A stretch of 5,918 nucleotides of DNA. Origin: Clostridia bacterium (GTDB lineage: Bacteria > Bacillota_A > Clostridia > UBA1212 > UBA1255). Made by a program: the position numbers and the translations under genes. Of this stretch, positions 1 to 5,899 are shown in pieces; the stretch's first letter is position 1, and each line of letters starts with the position of its first letter. Under the pieces are notes generated by a model that saw nothing but the letters and a program-made list of their open reading frames with translations, searched no databases and was not told the DNA's origin. The stretch lies in assembly GCA_017522515.1 (NCBI GenBank), contig JAFWZH010000293.1:1-5918 (forward strand), in the 5' to 3' direction.

Positions 1-45
1 AAGTATTGATAATCAATCAAACTTACAAACTGCATCGGTAAGTAA

Positions 46-558
46 GACAAGTATTTGACGCTTGACGAGGTAAAGCTACTTGCCGCCACCCCTTGCCGCA
101 TTCCTGTATTGAAACAAGCATCGCTATTTGCTTGTATGACGGGACTTCGCATCAGCGACATACTCAAATTGCAATGGAGCGACTTTGAAATAGGGCCCGA
201 TCAAGGCTACTACATTCGCATTTGCACCGAGAAAACCGAGACCGAAGCAACCCTCCCCATCAGCCACGAAGCGTTGGAACTATGCGGCGAATGGGGCAAA
301 GGATTGGTATTCAAAGGACTCACCCGCGCAATGACACACCACCCACTCAAACAGTGGATTGCCGAGGCTGGGATTAAGAAGAAAATAACCTTCCACTGCT
401 TCATGCACAGCTATGCGGTCATCCAAATCTATTTAGGCACAGATATTTACACCGTATCGAAGATGCTGACGCATAAGAATGTTACCACCACGCAGATTTA
501 TGCCGACCTTGTGGACTCCAAGAAACGCGAAACTGCCAACAAGACTTCGTTAAAGTAG
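46..558 (+). pseudogene. Tyrosine recombinase (phage-type integrase), C-terminal catalytic fragment, decayed
   Basis: This is the catalytic half of a site-specific tyrosine recombinase of the kind that integrates and excises Bacteroidales conjugative or mobilizable elements. Counting from a TTG at 55, Arg I is in TGLRISD (R32), the beta-hairpin Lys is K60 in TEKTE, the third-box His is H140 in LTHKN, and the nucleophile is Y149 in QIYADL. The box II motif, normally HxxR (HCFRHS in relatives), reads HCFMHS, so the second catalytic Arg is Met117. One base change, AGG to ATG, would explain it. The frame is closed upstream by stops at 7, 10 and 43, and neither other frame reads as the SAM-like core-binding domain, so only about 170 of the usual 380-420 residues remain. 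TTG at 55 is just an in-frame codon after the break, not a convincing start. The stop codon lies inside the first iteron of the next gene's control region. Family assignment is secure; inactivity is inferred. Confidence 0.85.
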
Positions 559-660
559 GGAGAAATCAATAAAAAGTAGGGTAAAAACAGAAAAAGGTAG
601 GGAGAAAAGTATTATATTTGCACAAAAGTAGGGAGAAAATCTCTAAAAAGTAGGAAGAAA
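552..660 (+). repeat. Five iterons AAAGTAGGGAGAAA in the Fic-gene control region
   Basis: Five direct copies of AAAGTAGGGAGAAA start at 552, 573, 593, 625 and 647. Variants are AAAGTAGGGTAAAA (second), AAAGGTAGGGAGAAAA (third) and AAAGTAGGAAGAAA (fifth). Using the [AG]GT core as reference (554, 575, 596, 627, 649), the steps are 21, 21, 31 and 22 bases, that is two, two, three and two helical turns, so all copies lie on about the same DNA face. The 31-base step leaves room for the TATATTTG promoter box. This is the pattern expected of operators bound cooperatively by a regulator, and the winged helix of the adjacent Fic protein is the obvious candidate. The repeats are seen directly; the binding protein is inferred. 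Apart from these and the promoter, the 120-base gap holds nothing I recognise. Confidence 0.9.
613..620 (+). promoter_or_regulatory. Probable promoter -7 box (TATATTTG) for the Fic-led operon
   Basis: TATATTTG matches the Bacteroidetes primary-sigma -7 consensus TAnnTTTG. It lies about 58 bases before the Fic ATG, and the expected transcription start is near 627, inside the fourth iteron. No clear TTTG -33 box is found 19-21 bases upstream; that area falls between the second and third iterons. A protein bound to the iterons would therefore cover the promoter, which fits repression or autoregulation. Confidence 0.55.
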
Positions 661-678
661 CTATAAACGATAAATGTT

Positions 679-1686
679 ATGGCTAACAAATTAGAACAAC
701 TTGTAACAAGATATCGAGAACTGGGTATTGACAACCAGATAGACTATGAAAAATTCTATCTATACTCGTTGATTACCCATTCTACAGCTATCGAGGGCTC
801 AACCATCACCGAATTGGAAAATCAAATAATGTTCGACCACGGAGTGAGCCTCAAAGGTAAGAGCATCGAGGAGCAGAGTATGAACCTCGATTTGAAAGCT
901 GCATACGAAAAGGCTATCGAACTTGCAAAACAACATAAGCCAATCACAATAGATACGCTCATTTCGCTATCTGCCCTTATGATGAAGAACACCGGTAAGG
1001 AGTATAACACTGCTTTGGGCAACTTTTCATCGGCTCGTGGCGAGTTGCGTTTGCTCAATGTTACAGCTGGTATCGGAGGTCGTTCTTATATGAACTACAG
1101 CAAAGTGCCTGCAAAATTGGCTGAATTTTGCGATCAACTAAATGCTGAGCGAGTAAAGTCTGCTACAATGACGGTTGATGAACTATACCAAATATCATTT
1201 GATGCTCACTATAATCTTGTAACAATTCATCCTTGGGCTGATGGTAATGGGCGCATGGCTCGTTTGGTAATGAATATGTTGCAGTTTGAATTTGGTCTTA
1301 TCCCTACAAAGATACTCAAAGAGGACAAGGAGGAATATATCAAGGCGTTGGTTGCGACACGCGAGGAGGATGATCTAGATATTTTCAGAGCCTTTATGAC
1401 TTCAATGATGGAGCAGAACCTGCAAAATGAGATTGCCACCTATTTGGACTCTATCGGAGTGGAAGAAAGTAGGGAGAAAACTTCAAAAGGTGGGGAGAAA
1501 CCAACAAAAAGTAGGGATAAAATCATTGCCTTGCTCTCGGAAAATGCTGAGTTGAGTGCAGTTGCTCTTGCCAAGAAGATTGGCATATCGGCTAAAGCTA
1601 TTGAAAAGCACCTTGCCAATCTTAAAGCCGATGGTATCATAGAGCGTATCGGTCCAGCCAAGGGTGGATATTGGAGAGTTAGATAG
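679..1686 (+). CDS. Fic-family protein adenylyltransferase with C-terminal winged-helix domain
   Basis: Fic enzymes transfer AMP from ATP to Ser, Thr or Tyr of target proteins. The active-site loop HPWADGNGRMAR spans residues 184-195 and matches HPFx(D/E)GNGRxxR with the common F-to-W change; His184 is the catalytic base. Near the N-terminus, STAIEG at 35-40 matches the inhibitory motif (S/T)xxxE(G/N), with Glu39 as the arginine-blocking glutamate, so this is a class II, self-restrained Fic protein. Residues about 281-335 (SAVALAKKIGISAKAIEKHL and the following wing) form a winged helix-turn-helix. The linker between the domains (264-281: SREK, GGEK, SRDK) is encoded by three iterons like those in the promoter region. 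The 335-residue length is typical for Fic-HTH proteins. The start ATG at 679 has no Shine-Dalgarno, as is usual in Bacteroidetes. The 4TM gene follows after 27 bases with no visible promoter or terminator, so the three genes are probably co-transcribed. Targets and any role in controlling the downstream pair are unknown. Confidence 0.93.
   Translation: MANKLEQLVTRYRELGIDNQIDYEKFYLYSLITHSTAIEGSTITELENQIMFDHGVSLKGKSIEEQSMNLDLKAAYEKAIELAKQHKPITIDTLISLSALMMKNTGKEYNTALGNFSSARGELRLLNVTAGIGGRSYMNYSKVPAKLAEFCDQLNAERVKSATMTVDELYQISFDAHYNLVTIHPWADGNGRMARLVMNMLQFEFGLIPTKILKEDKEEYIKALVATREEDDLDIFRAFMTSMMEQNLQNEIATYLDSIGVEESREKTSKGGEKPTKSRDKIIALLSENAELSAVALAKKIGISAKAIEKHLANLKADGIIERIGPAKGGYWRVR
1466..1522 (+). 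repeat. Three intragenic iterons in the Fic coding sequence
   Basis: Three copies of the promoter-region iteron occur inside the Fic gene: AAAGTAGGGAGAAAA (1466-1480), AAAGGTGGGGAGAAA (1486-1500) and AAAGTAGGGATAAAA (1508-1522). Their cores begin at 1468, 1489 and 1510, exactly 21 bases apart. This spacing is both seven codons and two helical turns, so all three are read in the same frame (SREK, GGEK, SRDK) and lie on the same DNA face. They encode the Fic-HTH interdomain linker and lie about 200 bases upstream of the 4TM gene. They could be a second operator set for autoregulation or for a roadblock before the downstream genes. Confidence 0.88.
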
Positions 1687-1713
1687 TATTAATTTAAATA
1701 TATAGCTAAATTT

Positions 1714-2481
1714 ATGGATAGAAAATTACCTTATGAGTTAGATTACAAGACTCTTAAGAAATTAAGATCTTATGAAACAGGATTATTGTATGCTAATATA
1801 ATTATTCCATTAATACTGGTTGTAGCGAATAAATATAATTGGGAGTTCCTTTTTTCAATTTTTGAGATATTAAATATTTTAACTCTCATTAGCTATGCTA
1901 TATTGTATATTTTAACAGAAATATTTATTCAACCTAAGACCTCTGGCAAAAGGAGAAAAGGATTTTTAGACAATTCGCTAGGATCCAAACTATTAGATAG
2001 CGAAGTTAAGGGTTATTACGATAATGATGAACTAAAAGTTGGTCCATATAAACTGCTAGTCAACTGCTTTGAAAATTGTTTTTTCACCAAAAATATTATC
2101 CAAAGAATGCATGCTAAGGTCGTATGCAAAAATTTAATCTTAGTATTGATTATGATTATATTCTCATACTATGGTTATAAAGATAATATGTTTGCACTTC
2201 CTATATTGCAATTGTTCTTATCATCAGCTTTTGTAATAGAGTTATGTTACCACTTTAGTTTCTACGCAAAATTGTCCCAATTATATAATCATTTTATTGA
2301 CATCTTTTCTTCCCATCGAACAAAAGATGAAATTACGCAGCAAGCGTTTTTAATGGTTATAGAATATGAAACGACATTAGCCTACAACAAGTCTAACATC
2401 AGTGACAGAATATATAAGGAAATTAACAACCAGCTAACAATAGAATGGGATTTGATAAAAAAAAGATATGGAATTAAATAG
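1714..2481 (+). CDS. Four-TM membrane protein, S-4TM-like candidate effector
   Basis: This is a 255-residue inner-membrane protein with no signal peptide. Hydrophobic segments at about 23-38, 45-70, 134-154 and 158-180 give two TM pairs separated by about 63 polar residues, with a charged helical C-terminal tail of about 75 residues. The central loop has a striking polar core: KRRKGFLDNSLG (79-90), GYYDNDE (100-106) and NCFENCFFTK (117-126). Two TM hairpins around a cytosolic loop recall the S-4TM and SLATT families, which are predicted pore-forming effectors of nucleotide-dependent immune systems. I recognise the topology, not a specific signature, so family membership is tentative. The last 14 bases overlap the start of the MetK-like gene, which implies translational coupling and a joint function. 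Sampled G+C is about 25%, well below the upstream Fic gene. ATG 1714 is the only sensible start. Alternatives are a sensor, a transporter subunit, or a membrane anchor for the enzyme. Confidence 0.75.
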   Translation: MDRKLPYELDYKTLKKLRSYETGLLYANIIIPLILVVANKYNWEFLFSIFEILNILTLISYAILYILTEIFIQPKTSGKRRKGFLDNSLGSKLLDSEVKGYYDNDELKVGPYKLLVNCFENCFFTKNIIQRMHAKVVCKNLILVLIMIIFSYYGYKDNMFALPILQLFLSSAFVIELCYHFSFYAKLSQLYNHFIDIFSSHRTKDEITQQAFLMVIEYETTLAYNKSNISDRIYKEINNQLTIEWDLIKKRYGIK

Positions 2482-3514
2482 AAAGACATATACAGTAGAA
2501 AGTGTTTTAAATGGACATCCTGATAAAATATGCGATCAAATAAGTGATGCGATTTTAGACGCATATCTTTCATTTGACAAGAATACCCACGTCGCTATTG
2601 AATGTTTGGGCTGTGGAGATGATCTATTTATAGGTGGTGAGGTTTCCAATTTAGGTACGGTAAATATAGAAAAAATAGCACTCGATACATATAGAAATAT
2701 TGGATATGATAACTCTTTGAAAGTACATAACTTCATAAATAAACAGACCGAACAATTAAATTCTTCTGTTTTAGATGGCAGTGCAGGTGATCAAGGCATC
2801 GTGTATGGTTATGCTGTAAACACTGAGTATAATTATCTTCCATATGGAGTGTATGTTGCAAATAATATTGCTAAACAACTTGATAAATATAAATGTACCA
2901 ATAGTTTCCTTAGACCTGATGGTAAAGTTCAAGTTACAATTAATGATAATATAATTTCAAATTTAACAATAAGTATTCAGCATATAGAAGATGCCATTGA
3001 AGAAAATCTGCGTAATAGTATTTTAGAAGTTTTGGGTCGTTTGGTGGATATTGATAATATTAACATACAGATCAATAATAAATCGCGATTTATTATTGGA
3101 GGTTTTCAAAATGACACCGGATTAACTGGAAGAAAAATTATGGTAGACACATATGGAGGTATAGTTAATCACGGTGGAGGCGCATTCTCTGGAAAAGACC
3201 CTACAAAAATAGATCGCAGTGCTGCATATATGGCCAGATTTATTGCAAAAAATATAGTTGCAAACGGATTAGAATCGGATTGTGAGATTTCATTAGCATA
3301 TACATTTGGAGAAGAACAACCTGTGATGATTACAGCTACAACAAATAATAAAAATAATCCAAAGTTACGAGATTATATAAAAATTCACTTTGATTTAAGA
3401 CCTAGAGCGATTATAGAACAATTAGATTTATGTCAAGTTAAATATTTACCTACTGCTACATATGGACATTTTACGGATCCAAACTACAATTGGGAAAAAT
3501 TGATATCATTATAA
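2468..3514 (+). CDS. Compact methionine adenosyltransferase (MetK-like SAM synthetase)
   Basis: Methionine adenosyltransferase makes S-adenosylmethionine from ATP and methionine, then hydrolyses the triphosphate. The classical motifs are present in order: GHPDK (16-20; His17, Asp19), Glu45 of the K+ site, GGE (Glu58), KQ (Gln93) at the start of the gating loop, AGDQG (106-110; Asp108), RPDGKVQV (Lys153), GLTGRK (218-223; Asp216 just before, Arg222, Lys223), HGGGAFSGKD (235-244), KIDRSAAY (247-254), FDLRP and YGHF. These match E. coli H14, D16, E42, E55, Q98, D118, K165, D238, R244, K245, K265, K269 and D271, so catalysis is expected. At 348 residues it is shorter than housekeeping enzymes (383 in E. 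coli). The cuts lie just before the gating loop (IGY to KQ, about nine residues shorter) and within it (Gln to AGD, about five shorter). ATG 2468 overlaps the 4TM gene by 14 bases. Composition is about 22-30% G+C. The position between an integrase remnant and an element gene argues against the housekeeping copy, so I give no symbol. A role in defence signalling or SAM sensing is inference. Confidence 0.93.
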   Translation: MELNRKTYTVESVLNGHPDKICDQISDAILDAYLSFDKNTHVAIECLGCGDDLFIGGEVSNLGTVNIEKIALDTYRNIGYDNSLKVHNFINKQTEQLNSSVLDGSAGDQGIVYGYAVNTEYNYLPYGVYVANNIAKQLDKYKCTNSFLRPDGKVQVTINDNIISNLTISIQHIEDAIEENLRNSILEVLGRLVDIDNINIQINNKSRFIIGGFQNDTGLTGRKIMVDTYGGIVNHGGGAFSGKDPTKIDRSAAYMARFIAKNIVANGLESDCEISLAYTFGEEQPVMITATTNNKNNPKLRDYIKIHFDLRPRAIIEQLDLCQVKYLPTATYGHFTDPNYNWEKLISL

Positions 3515-3520
3515 TTAATT

Positions 3521-3559
3521 ATCTGCATCATTTTATTGCCGAATGATGCAGATTTTTTT
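3521..3559 (+). terminator. Intrinsic terminator after the MetK-like gene
   Basis: A perfect 12-base-pair stem (ATCTGCATCATT at 3521-3532 pairing with AATGATGCAGAT at 3542-3553) has a 9-base loop and runs into seven T residues (3553-3559). It starts seven bases after the MetK-like stop and closes the Fic, 4TM and MetK-like transcription unit. Confidence 0.93.
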
Positions 3560-3588
3560 GTTTGAAGCAGTTTGTGTTTATTCCTAAC

Positions 3589-3617
3589 TATGACACGATA
3601 GGACAAGTTATGACACG
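3589..3617 (+). repeat. Pair of direct repeats TATGACACG, 20-base spacing
   Basis: TATGACACG occurs at 3589-3597 and again at 3609-3617. The similarity extends to both sides over a 20-base unit (core followed by four bases, then GG and C), so the two units stand head to tail about two helical turns apart. They lie just upstream of the -7-like box at 3664 and of the two-TM gene. This fits an operator for a dimeric or multimeric regulator. No candidate binding protein can be named from this window. Confidence 0.7.
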
Positions 3618-3663
3618 TGCGGTCAAAAGGCAAAAGAGCCATTTTTTGTGTTGATTATTCATA

Positions 3664-3671
3664 TATCTTTG
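3664..3671 (+). promoter_or_regulatory. Probable promoter -7 box (TATCTTTG) for the two-TM gene
   Basis: TATCTTTG matches TAnnTTTG and lies 20-26 bases before the ATG codons at 3692 and 3698. A TTTG at 3645-3648 is upstream, but its 15-base gap is shorter than the usual 19-21. The location supports an ATG start at 3692 or 3698 over the GTG at 3617, which would lie upstream of transcription. Confidence 0.5.
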
Positions 3672-3697
3672 CTCTCAAACGATTAACAAAGATGACT

Positions 3698-4423
3698 ATG
3701 AATAAGAGACAAACAGAATATATTGCACTCTATTTATTCGTGTTTGGAGCGATATTGCTCTTTGGTGTATTGGCACGAAAATTTGTGCTTGTCAAAGGGT
3801 ATGATGAGTTTAGCGCGGCGGTTGCATTCTTCGCAACGGTGGTTGTGTTGTCGGCACTCTATATCAGTCTGCAAATGACACTTAACGAGTTGCTGCTACC
3901 CCGAATGGAGAAGTTCCTAATGCGTTTCCCTGCGTTTCACAAGTTGGAGGAGGCCGAGGTGTCTGCTATCGTGGCTGAGCCTATTGAGGAGGTTGCTATT
4001 ACCGAGACTATCCCACAGCCATCAGAGTACGAGGTTTTGCGTGCCAATGCTATTGCTGAGCGTGAGCGTGCATCGCAAGCGAAATTGGAACGAGTACTCG
4101 ACTACACCAAGCAGACGATGGTTCCCTATATGAGCGAAGCAGAGTTAGACCGCTTGTGTGGCTACATCACAGAGTATAGTTTGGGCGACACCCCATGCGA
4201 GGCATCGCCCGTATCGGTTGATTCTGCACTTAAAAGCATCGACCTGATGCACTTCGGCTGGAACATCGGCAAGGCATTCGGCAAAAGGCGCATCCACACC
4301 GCTACATTCATTAAGCAAGTCTTTGCTCACGCCCTCCGCGACATCGAAGTCTCAACCATCGAGCGCAAGATGTCGCACACCGAATCGGAGTGCAGGATTA
4401 AGTTGGATGATACGATAATGTAA
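3698..4423 (+). CDS. Two-TM membrane protein of unknown function, probable mobile-element backbone gene
   Basis: This is a 241-residue protein with an N-terminal TM hairpin (about 8-26, YIALYLFVFGAILLFGVLA, and about 37-58) followed by a large soluble part. An acidic linker (83-110) leads into a charged helix (111-145, rich in RERE and KLER) and a C-terminal domain (146-241) with GWNIGKAFGKRRIHTATFIK as its most distinctive segment. I chose the ATG at 3698 (MNKRQ) because a -7 box precedes it closely; the ATG at 3692 (MTMNK) is equally possible. A GTG 81 bases upstream is open but lies before the promoter box. Sampled G+C is about 53% near 4020, like the integrase remnant and unlike the AT-rich cargo genes on both sides. 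From memory, such proteins recur near integrases in Bacteroidales mobile elements, so I infer an element backbone gene; I cannot assign a biochemical role. It ends five bases from the stop of the convergent gene, with no obvious terminator between. Confidence 0.8.
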   Translation: MNKRQTEYIALYLFVFGAILLFGVLARKFVLVKGYDEFSAAVAFFATVVVLSALYISLQMTLNELLLPRMEKFLMRFPAFHKLEEAEVSAIVAEPIEEVAITETIPQPSEYEVLRANAIAERERASQAKLERVLDYTKQTMVPYMSEAELDRLCGYITEYSLGDTPCEASPVSVDSALKSIDLMHFGWNIGKAFGKRRIHTATFIKQVFAHALRDIEVSTIERKMSHTESECRIKLDDTIM

Positions 4424-4428
4424 ATATC

Positions 4429-5874
4429 CTATAACTTTTTATCGAATAAAGAGAATATTGATAGAAACTTATCTGAAATAGCAACAATATCTTGTTGATT
4501 GTTCTTTTGGGCAAGTTCCTTTATTTTTCTTATAGGACTTAACATTTCATCATTCTTCTGTTTCTCAGATAAATGCATTGATGACACAAGCGAAACTAAG
4601 AATTGGTTAATTTTTTTACATAGTGTCACAAGACGAAGCATTTGCATTAACTCTTCTGGATGGTTCATCTCGTTTGCACATTGCCACCTCTCACTAATAT
4701 TTAATTTAGTATCTTCTCTGTAATGGGTATATAAATTCCTCTTATTCGGATCAAAATTTGATGTCAAGGCTATGAGTTCATCTTCAATCTCTTTGGATAA
4801 TGGAATGGATTTAAACTCTGGAACAGTTCTAATTTTGCTCCATATACTTTTTTCTCTGTATTCATCATTATAACCATACAAATGAGACAATGCACTAATC
4901 TCATTTCTATAAGCACGCATAAAACATATAGAACGTTCTGCGTTACTATCTGCTTTAAGGTAGGAATTCATAGAACAAGCTAAATCATATTGCATAAAAC
5001 TAACTTCCCATCGCAATTCTTCAAGTGCTTGTATTTCGGTAAATCTACTACAATCTACTTGTTTATCTGTAAGATATTCTATTGCCTTTTCACAAATCGT
5101 ATAGTTCTTTTTGTGTGACTCGATATTTTCCCAAGCATTTGCAATTTGTCCTGCGATTACAATATCAAGTTTTTCCTTATTATGAAATGCCTCTGCGACT
5201 TTTTTATTTATAATATCTATAATAGAGTATTTATCTACACTCCTTGTATATGTACATTCTCTGTTGTTAGTACACAATATTTCTGTAATCATTTGTAGAA
5301 TAGGAGAAATATACTGTAATATCATATCATGCACCAATAATTGGTCCCCAACTCTTTTCGCATAGATATCTTCATCATTCAATGTTACCAACTTTGAATA
5401 CATTGTATTTGGATTGTCGTAATGAGCTGTTATGTTTCTTAATCCAGCATCACACTTTTTACCCAGTAATCTTAACTGTTGTAATATACTCTCCAATTCT
5501 ATAGTCTCTTTATGCGACTCATTAAGATGATTAATTAGTTTTGGGATTACACCTCCATGATCCCTACCAACTAAATATTTACACCACTCATATTGTGAAA
5601 GATTAATCATTTGCATATGAAAACGCTTTACGTATACATTATCCATAGATAACATATTCTTCATATCACAACAAACTTCATATACAGCTAAAAGACTACC
5701 GCTTAATAATTCAAAAAGCAGTTGCAAATAATTAGCACCATCAAAAGTAGACAACCTTGATTTTATCAACTCTGTATTTTTCAATATATGTTCAGAATTC
5801 GAAATTGCTGATTTTGCATTATTAATCAAAATATTTATTGTTTCCTTGCTTGCATTCTTCCTAGTCATATACAT
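4429..5874 (-). CDS. Large helical protein with two RNxxxH motifs, candidate tandem-HEPN ribonuclease
   Basis: This 481-residue soluble protein is predicted to be almost wholly alpha-helical, with no TM segment or signal peptide. I do not recognise it as a whole. Two motifs stand out: RNITAH at 146-151 and RNLYTH at 379-384, both matching Rx4-6H with the polar residue after Arg that marks catalytic HEPN domains (RNases of many toxin, Abi and CRISPR proteins). They are 233 residues apart. Another segment aligns at nearly the same offset: Y65, C69, M71, L75 and D78 against Y296, C300, M302, L306 and D309 (offset 231). This suggests a duplicated domain of about 235 residues, each half with its own active site. 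HEPN RNases act as dimers, so a tandem fusion could form the pair within one chain. The start is ATG 5874, or ATG 5868 (MTRKN); a TAATTTTG box precedes it. Sampled G+C is about 28%. A role as a defence or toxin RNase is inference; a helical repeat protein with chance motifs is the alternative. Confidence 0.8.
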   Translation of the reverse strand: MYMTRKNASKETINILINNAKSAISNSEHILKNTELIKSRLSTFDGANYLQLLFELLSGSLLAVYEVCCDMKNMLSMDNVYVKRFHMQMINLSQYEWCKYLVGRDHGGVIPKLINHLNESHKETIELESILQQLRLLGKKCDAGLRNITAHYDNPNTMYSKLVTLNDEDIYAKRVGDQLLVHDMILQYISPILQMITEILCTNNRECTYTRSVDKYSIIDIINKKVAEAFHNKEKLDIVIAGQIANAWENIESHKKNYTICEKAIEYLTDKQVDCSRFTEIQALEELRWEVSFMQYDLACSMNSYLKADSNAERSICFMRAYRNEISALSHLYGYNDEYREKSIWSKIRTVPEFKSIPLSKEIEDELIALTSNFDPNKRNLYTHYREDTKLNISERWQCANEMNHPEELMQMLRLVTLCKKINQFLVSLVSSMHLSEKQKNDEMLSPIRKIKELAQKNNQQDIVAISDKFLSIFSLFDKKL

Positions 5875-5891
5875 ATTTATTAATCATAGCA

Positions 5892-5899
5892 CAAAATTA
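5892..5899 (-). promoter_or_regulatory. Probable promoter -7 box (TAATTTTG) for the HEPN-like gene
   Basis: On the minus strand TAATTTTG matches TAnnTTTG. It ends 18 bases before the ATG at 5874, leaving a very short leader of about 10 bases, or about 16 to the alternative ATG at 5868. The -33 region would lie at or beyond the window edge and cannot be judged. Confidence 0.5.

Noticed and set aside
55..57. TTG at 55 as a genuine start for a short integrase
   Set aside because: It lies inside what is normally the junction leading into the catalytic domain, has no ribosome binding site and follows a stop by only nine bases; it looks like a remnant of a broken gene.
552..660. Regular repeats that might be a small CRISPR array
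   Set aside because: Units are only about 14 bases, with gaps of about 6-16 A-rich bases and no cas genes; they fit operator iterons surrounding a promoter.
1227..1661. Minus-strand open frames under the Fic gene
   Set aside because: They are antisense shadows of a well-supported coding sequence, with compositionally biased Ser/Ile-rich translations and no recognisable motifs.
2382..2573. Small minus-strand open frame across the 4TM and MetK-like junction
   Set aside because: It is antisense to two supported genes; its hydrophobic look arises from AT-rich lysine and asparagine codons read in reverse.
2468..3514. Housekeeping metK of the host
   Set aside because: The gene is shorter than usual, very AT-rich, overlaps a membrane-protein gene and lies beside an integrase remnant. 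It cannot be fully excluded without the rest of the genome.
1714..3514. Part of a type III CRISPR SAM-AMP system
   Set aside because: No Cas10, CorA-type magnesium-channel signature (GMN), phosphodiesterase or CRISPR array is present; only the signalling logic is similar.
3617..3697. GTG start at 3617 extending the two-TM protein by 27 residues
   Set aside because: The GTG lies within the second direct repeat and upstream of the -7 box; the ATG at 3698 (or 3692) directly before the first TM segment is more plausible.
4499..4723. Plus-strand open frame of 74 residues inside the HEPN-like gene
   Set aside because: It is opposite to the 481-residue gene, Phe/Ser-rich from reversed Lys/Glu codons, and has no promoter or independent support.
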